DNA from: an uncultured Alphaproteobacteria bacterium
GTDB lineage: Bacteria > Pseudomonadota > Alphaproteobacteria > RF32 > CAG-239
NCBI GenBank assembly: GCA_934271465.1
Contig: CAKQRQ010000001.1
Coordinates: 1 to 64,000, forward strand
Length of the DNA stretch: 64,000 nt
Direction: 5' to 3'
The notes below the pieces were generated by a model. It saw only the letters and a list, made by a program, of their open reading frames with translations, did not search any database and was not told where the DNA came from. A program made the translations under genes and the position numbers. Positions 35,193 to 42,754 of this stretch are shown in pieces (the first letter of the stretch is position 1; each line of letters begins with the position of its first letter).

Positions 35193-35273
35193 TTAATGAT
35201 TTTCTCGAACATTTTGGTTTAATTTTATTTTTTTGACATCGTTTGATGTTATGTGTTTTTTATGGATTTATAT

Positions 35274-35789
35274 ATGAAAAAAATGAAGTATCGCAATAAC
35301 AATAGCTATAACAATCAAGTTTATTCCATCAATTATAAATTTGACAGTATTTCGCCGGCAGGCAAATTCAGCGGAACAGCTTTGGACTTGATTAAAAAAT
35401 ATAACGAATTGGCCAAAGAGGCTCATTCCAACGGCAATTATGTTGAGGCGGAGATTTTTCGCCAATATGCCGAACATTATCGTAAAATTGTAACAGAAAT
35501 TAACGAACGCAAAAACAACCACTTTACTCCCAAAGACACGGATATTCCTGCGCCGACAGTCGAAGTTCAACTGCCTCAAGAGGCTGCTCCTGCCGCGCCA
35601 AACTCTCAAGAAGTTCAACCAACGAAAACACCGAAAGAGGAAAGCTCTTTGGTTGAAACCCGTGCCAAACCGGCTAAAAAATCTTTTACAGTTATTGAGG
35701 TCAGCGATACGGCTCAAAAACCCAAACGTGTTTATAAACCCCATTTAAAAAAAGAACAGGCTGACAAAGCCCCCGTTGTTAACGAATAG
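35274..35789 (+). CDS. DUF4167-domain protein
   Basis: About 171 residues from ATG 35274; ATG 35262 is an alternative. The Asn-rich basic N-terminus (MKKMKYRNNNSYNNQ) followed by KFSGTALDLIKKYNELAKEAHSNGNYVEAEIFRQYAEHYRKI is the DUF4167 core, found next to prmC across alphaproteobacteria. The C-terminal half is a Pro/Glu/Lys-rich disordered tail. RNA- or ribosome-linked function is suggested by the basic N-terminus and context, not shown. Confidence 0.85.
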   Translation: MKKMKYRNNNSYNNQVYSINYKFDSISPAGKFSGTALDLIKKYNELAKEAHSNGNYVEAEIFRQYAEHYRKIVTEINERKNNHFTPKDTDIPAPTVEVQLPQEAAPAAPNSQEVQPTKTPKEESSLVETRAKPAKKSFTVIEVSDTAQKPKRVYKPHLKKEQADKAPVVNE

Positions 35790-35803
35790 AAAAGGATAAA
35801 AAA

Positions 35804-36937
35804 GTGTTATTTCTCTGCGCCGCTTTAATTGTTGCTGCTTCGTGCTCGTTGATTACCATCAGAACACTTATAGGTTACAGTGATATGCATATAGCCTCTA
35901 AAATTCTGATTTCCTCCCTTATTTTGCTCGGATGGTTCGGTATCTTTCCAATTCATCTTATGCAAAAGGCAAATATTCCGGATGCCGTTTTTGCGCCCGT
36001 TTCTTTTACTTTATACACGTTGATGGGATTTGTGTTTATTTTGTTTGTCACGCTGATACTGCGAGATATTGTCTGGTTTGGACTTTACGGCGCGGCCAAG
36101 GCCTTGGGTGTCGGCGGCTGGCACTTAAACCCTAAAAACCTGTCGTCTTTGAGTATTGCTAATATGATTGTTGTCATCTTCAGTATTTTGCTGACGGGGT
36201 ATGCCTTATATGAAGGACATAAAGAACCTATTGTCAAAGATATTTTCATCTATTCGGACAAAATCAGCAAAAATCTGCGCATTGCTCAAATCAGCGATAT
36301 GCATATTACCCGCGCAACGCCTGATATACAGGTGCGTAAACTGGTGCATCAGGTCAACGGGCTTAACCCCGATGTTGTCGTTTTAACAGGCGACACGATT
36401 GATGACACGCCGTCCAAAATTGAAGACAAGCTCTTTTCCTTGAGAGAATTGAGCGCCCCTTACGGTGTTTATGTCATTATGGGCAACCATGAATTTTATA
36501 ATGACATTTACGCCTCTAAAAAGCTATTTGATAAGCTCGGGCTCAAGTTTTTGTTTAACGGTGGGTTTCACATCAATAAGTCTAATGTCTTTATTGCGGG
36601 AATTCCAGATATGGGCACCATGGTGGAGCGTATCAACCTCTGGCGGGCGCTTAATAAGTCGACAAAGGAAGATTACAAGATCTTGCTTTCGCATACGCCG
36701 ACGATTGTCGATGGCTTGAGCCGCGATTTGGTTGATTTGGTTTTGTCAGGACACACACACGGTGGGCAGATTTTCCCGTTCCATATTTTGGTCAAACAGG
36801 CCAACAAATATCTGGCCGGTCAATATAAGGTCAATGATATTGATCTTTATGTATCGCGCGGCGTCGGCACTTGGGGACCGATGATGAGGCTTTTTGCACC
36901 ATCTGATATTGTTATGATTAACCTTTTGAAAAAATAA
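35804..36937 (+). CDS. Membrane-anchored calcineurin-like metallophosphoesterase (YkuE-like)
   Basis: 377 residues from GTG 35804 (AAAGGA upstream). Four hydrophobic segments within the first about 145 residues, then a metallophosphoesterase domain: QISDMHI, LTGDTIDD, MGNHEFY, LSHTP and SGHTHGGQIFPF give the full metal-ligand set. Family members act on lipids or nucleotides at the membrane; the substrate is not evident. 14 bp after the DUF4167 gene. Confidence 0.88.
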   Translation: MLFLCAALIVAASCSLITIRTLIGYSDMHIASKILISSLILLGWFGIFPIHLMQKANIPDAVFAPVSFTLYTLMGFVFILFVTLILRDIVWFGLYGAAKALGVGGWHLNPKNLSSLSIANMIVVIFSILLTGYALYEGHKEPIVKDIFIYSDKISKNLRIAQISDMHITRATPDIQVRKLVHQVNGLNPDVVVLTGDTIDDTPSKIEDKLFSLRELSAPYGVYVIMGNHEFYNDIYASKKLFDKLGLKFLFNGGFHINKSNVFIAGIPDMGTMVERINLWRALNKSTKEDYKILLSHTPTIVDGLSRDLVDLVLSGHTHGGQIFPFHILVKQANKYLAGQYKVNDIDLYVSRGVGTWGPMMRLFAPSDIVMINLLKK

Positions 36938-36950
36938 CTTTTTAAAAAAT

Positions 36951-36980
36951 CTTGATTTTACCCCCTCCCTTTTCCTATAT
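36951..36980 (+). promoter_or_regulatory. Candidate heat-shock promoter of clpB
   Basis: CTTGAT (36951-36956), 17 nt, CCTATAT (36974-36980), about 30 bp before the clpB start. It resembles the alphaproteobacterial sigma-32 pattern and also works as a sigma-70 promoter (TTGATT-18-TATATT). Confidence 0.5.
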
Positions 36981-37011
36981 TATATATAAAAGAAAAGGGA
37001 GGCTTTTTAAT

Positions 37012-39603
37012 ATGGATTTTGAAAGACTGACATCTAAATCAAAAGAAGTTGTAGAGGCGGTCGTCAATTTGGCGGCGGCCAATAAAAACCAATATATTAC
37101 GCCGCTACACTTGTTGAAAGTGCTTTTGGACGGCAAACATGAGTTGATTTTGGATTTACTTCTTAAATCGGGCGGCAGTATTACCCAAATCAGAGATGCT
37201 GTTGAAAACGCGTTTGAGAAATTACCGAAAGTCGGCGGCTCGTCCGTGCAAACCCTAATGAGTCAGGAATTTACATCGGTTATGATGGAGGCTGAAAAAT
37301 TAGCCGACAAAGCCAATGATAAATTTGTTACGATTGAGCGTCTGCTTCAGGCTTTGAGTGTCTGTGCCGGAACCGAGGCTTATCGGATATTGACCTCATC
37401 CGGCGTTAATTCGGCACTTCTCAATCAGGCGATTAACGACTACCGCAAGGGTCGATTGGCGGATTCCGAATCCAGCGAAGATACTTTTGAGGCTTTGAAA
37501 AAGTTTACGATTGATATTACCGCCAAGGCCAAAGAGGGAAAGCTTGATCCGGTTATTGGGCGCGATCAGGAAATCCGCCGCGCGGTTCAGGTTTTGGCGC
37601 GGCGCACCAAAAACAACCCGTTGCTTATCGGTGAACCGGGCGTGGGCAAAACGGCTATTGTCGAAGGGCTGGCTATTCGTATCGTTAATAACGATGTGCC
37701 GGAAAGCTTGTCCGGAAAACGCCTGTTGGCATTGGATTTGGGTGCGTTAATTGCGGGGGCTAAATTCCGCGGCGAATTTGAGGAGCGTTTGAAAGCCGTT
37801 CTGAAGGACATTGAGGCGTCAAACGGCGAGATTATCCTGTTTATTGACGAAATGCACACTCTTGTCGGCGCGGGTGCCAGCGAGGGATCTATGGATGCAT
37901 CCAACCTGCTTAAACCGGCTCTGGCGCGCGGCGAACTTCACTGCATGGGCGCGACGACTCTTAACGAATATAAGAAATATGTCGAAAAAGACGCGGCTTT
38001 GGCCAGACGTTTTCAGGAGATTTATGTTGCCGAGCCGACTGTTGAAGACACGGTGTCCATTTTGCGCGGCATTAAGGAAAAATTTGAGCTTCACCACGGG
38101 GTTAAGATTGCCGACAGCGCGTTGATTGCGGCGGCAACCCTTTCCAACCGCTATATTACCGACAGATTTTTGCCGGATAAGGCAATTGACCTGATGGACG
38201 AGGCAGCGAGCGCTTTGCGTATGGCTATTGATTCCAAACCAGAGGAGCTTGATGAACTCGACAGGCGTATTTTGCAATTGAAGATTGAGCGTGAAGGGTT
38301 GAAACGCGAGAATGATCCCAAGTCCAAAGAGCGTCTGGAGCTTATCAACTATGAGGTTGATGGACTGGAGAAAAAAGCCAAAGGTCTGGAAGACAAATGG
38401 CGCGCCGATAAACAGGGATTGGCTGACTTTACGGTTTTGAAAGACAAGTTGGACAAGGCCAGAATTGAAGTGGAAATTGCCAAACGCGAGGGCAAGCTTG
38501 ACCGCGCGGGCGAACTTCAATACAGCATTATTCCGGCGCTTGAAAAACAGATTATTGAGGCCGAAAGCAAGGGCGAACCCAAGCACAACAGCTTTACCGA
38601 GACGGTCACGGACGAGAATATTGCGCATGTTGTGTCTAAACGGACGGGAATTCCGGTTGACAAGATGCTTTCCAGCGAAAAGGAAAAGCTTTTGAAGATG
38701 GAGGAATTTTTGAGCCAACGCGTCGTCGGGCAGAAAGAGGCCATTGCGGCTGTTTCGAATGCTATTCGTCGGTCGCGGGCGGGAATTTCGGATGCAGGAC
38801 AACCGATAGGGTCATTTTTGTTCTTGGGTCCGACGGGCGTCGGCAAGACCGAATTGAGCAAGGCCGTAGCGGAATTTTTGTTCAACGATGAAAAGGCCAT
38901 TTTGCGTATTGATATGTCCGAATATATGGAAAAACACGCTGTGGCCAGACTTATCGGGTCGCCTCCGGGGTATGTGGGCTATGAAGAGGGCGGCTTTTTG
39001 ACGGAAGCCGTGCGGCGCAGACCATATCAAGTCATCTTGTTTGATGAGGTGGAAAAAGCTCATCCCGATGTTTTCAATATCTTGTTGCAGGTTTTGGACG
39101 ACGGACGTCTGACGGACGGCAAAGGACGGACGGTCGACTTTAAGAACACACTGATTATTATGACATCTAATCTTGGCTCGGAAATTTTGAGCAACGCGAC
39201 AGGCGCCGATGACGGCAAGAAAATCCGCGCACAGGTTATGGAGATTGTCAAAGGGGCGTTCAGACCGGAGTTTATCAACCGAATTGACGAGATTACCATC
39301 TTTCATAAACTTGATAAAAACAACATCAAGGATATTGCAAAGATTCAAATTGCGAATATCGAAAAACGGTTGAGTCCGCGGAATATCAAGCTGAATGTTC
39401 ATGATACGGCTTTTGTTTGGATTGTGAACAACGGGTATGATCCTGTGTATGGCGCGCGGCCGTTGAAAAGGCTGTTGAAGACGAATATCGAGAACAAACT
39501 TGCGATTAAAATCTTGAACGGCGAAATCGGCGATAACGACACGGCGGATATTATTGTCCTTAACGGGGAGCTTGAAATCGTCAAAGGCAAGACGAAAAAG
39601 TAA
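37012..39603 (+). CDS. clpB: ATP-dependent disaggregase ClpB
   Basis: 863 residues from ATG 37012 (AAGGGAGG upstream); the in-frame start at 36952 lies inside the promoter. N-terminal Clp repeat domain, NBD1 with GEPGVGKT and ILFIDEMHTL, the long coiled-coil middle domain (about 400-530), and NBD2 with GPTGVGKT and VILFDEVEKAHPD. It rescues aggregated proteins with DnaK and is a typical RpoH target. Confidence 0.97.
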   Translation: MDFERLTSKSKEVVEAVVNLAAANKNQYITPLHLLKVLLDGKHELILDLLLKSGGSITQIRDAVENAFEKLPKVGGSSVQTLMSQEFTSVMMEAEKLADKANDKFVTIERLLQALSVCAGTEAYRILTSSGVNSALLNQAINDYRKGRLADSESSEDTFEALKKFTIDITAKAKEGKLDPVIGRDQEIRRAVQVLARRTKNNPLLIGEPGVGKTAIVEGLAIRIVNNDVPESLSGKRLLALDLGALIAGAKFRGEFEERLKAVLKDIEASNGEIILFIDEMHTLVGAGASEGSMDASNLLKPALARGELHCMGATTLNEYKKYVEKDAALARRFQEIYVAEPTVEDTVSILRGIKEKFELHHGVKIADSALIAAATLSNRYITDRFLPDKAIDLMDEAASALRMAIDSKPEELDELDRRILQLKIEREGLKRENDPKSKERLELINYEVDGLEKKAKGLEDKWRADKQGLADFTVLKDKLDKARIEVEIAKREGKLDRAGELQYSIIPALEKQIIEAESKGEPKHNSFTETVTDENIAHVVSKRTGIPVDKMLSSEKEKLLKMEEFLSQRVVGQKEAIAAVSNAIRRSRAGISDAGQPIGSFLFLGPTGVGKTELSKAVAEFLFNDEKAILRIDMSEYMEKHAVARLIGSPPGYVGYEEGGFLTEAVRRRPYQVILFDEVEKAHPDVFNILLQVLDDGRLTDGKGRTVDFKNTLIIMTSNLGSEILSNATGADDGKKIRAQVMEIVKGAFRPEFINRIDEITIFHKLDKNNIKDIAKIQIANIEKRLSPRNIKLNVHDTAFVWIVNNGYDPVYGARPLKRLLKTNIENKLAIKILNGEIGDNDTADIIVLNGELEIVKGKTKK

Positions 39604-39621
39604 TCCTGAAAACATCTCCCA

Positions 39622-39650
39622 AGCCGCTCAGAAATGAGCGGCTTTTTTAA
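39622..39650 (+). terminator. Terminator after clpB
   Basis: AAGCCGCTC/GAGCGGCTT hairpin with loop AGAAAT and a T-run. Confidence 0.88.
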
Positions 39651-39749
39651 TGAGATAATGACAGAACCTTGCTTTTTATTCGTATTGACTTTTGGACAAA
39701 ATTGCATATATACTCGCCCTATTCAAATATATTAAAAATAAATTATTTT

Positions 39750-40568
39750 ATGAAAAAAAATCTTATTAAAGTAGCCATTTGCTACGATTTTGACGGAACT
39801 CTTGCTCCGGGCAACATGCAGGAATACGGTTTTATGAACACGCTTGGCACCACCCCTGATGAATTTTGGGGTAAAAGCGACAAGCTTGCCGATGAAACCA
39901 AAGCCGATAAAAATCTCTGTTACATGCTGACCATGCTCAGAGAGGCTAAAGCCAAGAAAATTCCTTTCCGCAAGGAAGATTTGGCTCGGTTCGGAAAAAA
40001 TATTCCGCTGTTTGAGGGGGTTAAGGGGTATTTCAACCGAATCAACGCCTATGCACGGGAACACGGGATTGAGCTTCAGCATTTTCTGCTCTCTTCAGGA
40101 TTGAAGGAGATTGTCAGCGGCCTGCCTATCAGCAAAGAATTTACAAAGGTGTATGCCTGTTCGTTTATGTATGATGAGAACGGAGAAGCCTTTTGGCCGG
40201 CACAGGTTGTGAACTACACAACCAAGACGCAATACATCTTCCGCATCAACAAAGGGTGCCTTGATGAAAGCGATATGTCTGTCAATGACCGTAAGCCTGA
40301 TGAGTTGAGGGATATTCCGTTCAGCCGGATTATGTATATCGGCGATGGGTTAACCGATGTGCCGTGCATGTCTATGCTGCGCCAATCGGGCGGAACGGCT
40401 TTGGCTGTTTATACCCTCAAGGGAAGCAAACACGCGCTGAAGCTTTTGAACGACAGCCGTGTGGACAACATTGCCGTTGCGGATTATTCCGAAAACAGCA
40501 CACTGGATTTGTTGATTAAGTCCTGGCTCAGAAAAATCAAAGCCGAGCAGGATTTTAAAAATCTGTAA
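39750..40568 (+). CDS. HAD-superfamily hydrolase (phosphoserine-phosphatase-like)
   Basis: 272 residues from ATG 39750. Motif I YDFDGTLAPGN near the N-terminus, motif II LLSSGLKEIV, and motif IV IMYIGDGLTDVPCM are complete. Large cap region between motifs I and II. No clear ribosome-binding site is seen. Substrate unknown; single-gene unit with terminators on both sides. Confidence 0.8.
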   Translation: MKKNLIKVAICYDFDGTLAPGNMQEYGFMNTLGTTPDEFWGKSDKLADETKADKNLCYMLTMLREAKAKKIPFRKEDLARFGKNIPLFEGVKGYFNRINAYAREHGIELQHFLLSSGLKEIVSGLPISKEFTKVYACSFMYDENGEAFWPAQVVNYTTKTQYIFRINKGCLDESDMSVNDRKPDELRDIPFSRIMYIGDGLTDVPCMSMLRQSGGTALAVYTLKGSKHALKLLNDSRVDNIAVADYSENSTLDLLIKSWLRKIKAEQDFKNL

Positions 40569-40574
40569 TGATTC

Positions 40575-40608
40575 AGAAAAAGCCGTTCTTTATACAAGGA
40601 CGGCTTTT
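40575..40608. terminator. Bidirectional terminator between the HAD gene and fadL
   Basis: AAGCCGTTCTT pairs with AAGGACGGCTT with A/T runs on both flanks, between convergent genes. Confidence 0.85.
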
Positions 40609-40631
40609 TGAGTCTTTATATTCGCTCCGGC

Positions 40632-41933
40632 TTAGAATCTATACTGAAGCCCGATTGAATACATATTGGAATGGCTGGAGTATTCAGCCGGTATAATAGC
40701 ATTTCCGGCGCCGCCCGCGACATTGCCCTTTTGCATAAACAAGTGCGCAAAGCCCGCGTCAAACTGCCAGTTGCCCGCCGAATAGCTCATACCGGTCGAG
40801 AGCCAAATACGGTTGACATCGGGAATACGGTTGGTGCGGTGATTTTGATTTTTGACCGGAGTCTGATCATAAGCCGTTCCGAAACGCCATGTCAAATTGT
40901 CATTGACATAGTAATCCGCGCCCAAGGAAATTGTCCAGGTATCACGGTAAGAATAATCGTGCTGAACGAAAGCGCCATTACGAACATACCCTGTTGTGAG
41001 AGGACTCCCTGCTACAGCAGCTTGTCCTGATGGTGAACTCATTGTAAAGGTATCAAACACGCTCCACTGAGTCCAACGCGCCGTGGCGGACAGGCCTAAC
41101 TTGTCAATCGGTTTGTGGAACGCCGAGATAACCACGCTGGCCGGCAGATCCGGCGAGGCGCGCCCGTCATCAAAGGAATAATATCCGGGTGTTAATGGGT
41201 CTGGTGTGCCGCTAGGAGCCATCCCCATAGACCCATTTGGAATTGACATACTATATTCGCCTTTAACGGTCTGCTTGCTTTTGATTTTATAGGTTACGCC
41301 GATACGCGTATCAGGCGTAAATTCATACATCATGCCCAAAGCGCCGGTTGTCGTCCAGCCGTCCAAATCATAATCAGCAATAATCTTTCCTTGTCCACCG
41401 GCTGGAATATATGAGTTCATATTGCCGTAAATATAGCGCAAGATAGCGCTGGCGCCCAAAGACAATTTGTCTGTGGCCTTGTAGGCAACCGAGATATTGG
41501 TATCAACAACCTCAAGCAAAGACTTTTTAGCGACAGGCGCAACAAAAGAATCGGCCTTGTGGTTTGTGGACAGACCAAACGGAACATACACACCCGCGCC
41601 CAAGAACCATTTGTCATTGATATTCCACTGGCCGAATCCTGACGGAAGAGCCACACCATAGTGCATTAGGGTTTCTTCTCCGGCATTTTGGCCTTTGATT
41701 TTGGAATATTCCTCAACCTCGGTAAAGCCTAGCTGCATACCGGACTGTTTCATCAGGGTCATACCGGCGGGATTGTAAGCCAAAGCCGAGTAATCATCGC
41801 CCATAATGCCCACACCGGCAAAGGAACGACCCAAAGAAGTGGCCGAAAATTCGTTAAGCTGATATCCGGCAGCGTGCGCAGCCGTGCCATAAAGCAGAGC
41901 CAATCCGAATGCCGAGAGAGTTATTTTTTTCAT
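40632..41933 (-). CDS. FadL/OmpP1/TodX-family outer-membrane transport protein
   Basis: 433 residues with signal peptide ending TAAHA. The mature N-terminus (GYQLNEFSATSLGRSFAGVG) forms the plug; DDYSALAYNPAGM carries the NPA motif. Many amphipathic beta strands and a C-terminal aromatic YSIGLQYRF fit a 14-strand barrel. Members import fatty acids or other hydrophobic molecules. The divergent HxlR regulator suggests local control. Confidence 0.88.
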   Translation of the reverse strand: MKKITLSAFGLALLYGTAAHAAGYQLNEFSATSLGRSFAGVGIMGDDYSALAYNPAGMTLMKQSGMQLGFTEVEEYSKIKGQNAGEETLMHYGVALPSGFGQWNINDKWFLGAGVYVPFGLSTNHKADSFVAPVAKKSLLEVVDTNISVAYKATDKLSLGASAILRYIYGNMNSYIPAGGQGKIIADYDLDGWTTTGALGMMYEFTPDTRIGVTYKIKSKQTVKGEYSMSIPNGSMGMAPSGTPDPLTPGYYSFDDGRASPDLPASVVISAFHKPIDKLGLSATARWTQWSVFDTFTMSSPSGQAAVAGSPLTTGYVRNGAFVQHDYSYRDTWTISLGADYYVNDNLTWRFGTAYDQTPVKNQNHRTNRIPDVNRIWLSTGMSYSAGNWQFDAGFAHLFMQKGNVAGGAGNAIIPAEYSSHSNMYSIGLQYRF

Positions 41934-42009
41934 ATCATTGTCCTTTATTTTGTTAAATATGATTTTTCTGTTGCATTTTATATCCGATGTCTGCTATAAA
42001 AGTAAAGTA

Positions 42010-42025
42010 AGCACTTGTAAGTGCT
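42010..42025. promoter_or_regulatory. Palindromic operator candidate between fadL-type gene and hxlR
   Basis: AGCACTT-GT-AAGTGCT, a perfect 7-bp-arm palindrome in the 148-bp divergent intergenic region, 57 bp before the regulator start and 77 bp before the porin start. Confidence 0.5.
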
Positions 42026-42081
42026 CTAGTTTCTTGAGGGATACCATTATTGGGAAACGGAGCTTTTGAGGAGATTTTTTT

Positions 42082-42423
42082 ATGATTAACGATGTGCAAA
42101 AATATCTGGCCGAGATGACTGTTAAACTCATTGGCGACCGCCGGAAGATGCAAATTATTCAAACTTTGATGGAAGGCACCAAGCGGTTTGGCGAGCTTAA
42201 AAAGTCTTTGGGGGATATTACTCAAAAGGTTTTGACATCTAACTTGCGCCTTTTGGAAGAAAAAGGCCTGATTATCCGCAAGGTTTATGCCCAAATTCCG
42301 CCCCGTGTTGAATATACATTGACGGCAGTCGGGTTTGCTTTGAAGCCCGTTATTGACTCTATGGTTGCTTGGGGTGCGGAATATCGCGAAAATATGATGC
42401 TTGGGATTGAAAATCTGGCATAG
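42082..42423 (+). CDS. HxlR-family winged-helix transcriptional regulator
   Basis: 113 residues, family length. ELKKSLGDITQKVLTSNLRLLEEKGLIIRKVYAQIPPRVEYTLTAVG is the HxlR winged helix with the conserved PPRVEYTLT wing. The N-terminal Cys used by redox-sensing HxlR proteins (QsrR/YodB type) is absent, so a ligand rather than thiol signal is more likely. Divergent to the FadL-type gene, with a palindrome between. Confidence 0.9.
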   Translation: MINDVQKYLAEMTVKLIGDRRKMQIIQTLMEGTKRFGELKKSLGDITQKVLTSNLRLLEEKGLIIRKVYAQIPPRVEYTLTAVGFALKPVIDSMVAWGAEYRENMMLGIENLA

Positions 42424-42449
42424 GATTTCATTTTTGAAAATTATTTGAA

Positions 42450-42477
42450 TCCGTCGGGTTTTGTTTCCGGCGGATTT
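42450..42477 (+). terminator. Terminator after hxlR
   Basis: AATCCGTCGG/CCGGCGGATT (one G-U pair) followed by TTTTTT. Confidence 0.85.
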
Positions 42478-42524
42478 TTTGCGGCTTTGTGACTGGCCGC
42501 ACTAAGAAGTTGTCAATTAAGTTT

Positions 42525-42595
42525 GAAGCCTAAAATATGGTCATCCTATTTCCGTCATGTTCGGGCTTGACCCGGACATCCAGGTAAAATTAAAA
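42525..42595. repeat. Dispersed intergenic repeat, copy 1
   Basis: Contains GAAGCCTAAA, TCATCCTATTTC and the 31-nt core at 42554-42584 (GTCATGTTCGGGC ... GGACATCCAGG). The core recurs at 49097 and, inverted and diverged, at 49154. It resembles the alphaproteobacterial 'GGGCTTGACCCGG' palindromic intergenic repeat class. The interval 42424-42754 holds only the hxlR terminator, this repeat and the next promoter. Confidence 0.8.
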
Positions 42596-42689
42596 AGAAT
42601 TTTAGCATTTTTATTTTAAAGCTTTATCAAGGATTTTGAAATATAATCGGATTTAAGTGAATGAATTATAGAAAAATAGACAAAAACTG

Positions 42690-42717
42690 TTGTTTTTTTC
42701 TAAAAATATGCTATGAT
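42690..42717 (+). promoter_or_regulatory. Predicted promoter of the 766-aa protein gene
   Basis: TTGTTT (42690-42695), 16 nt, TATGAT (42712-42717), 38 bp before the ATG. Confidence 0.5.
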
Positions 42718-42754
42718 AAAAGCATAAAGAACCTTTTATAAAGAGGATTGCACC

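Noticed and set aside
37819..38802. Long minus-strand ORF opposite clpB
   Set aside because: Shadow of clpB, no ribosome-binding site or recognisable domain.
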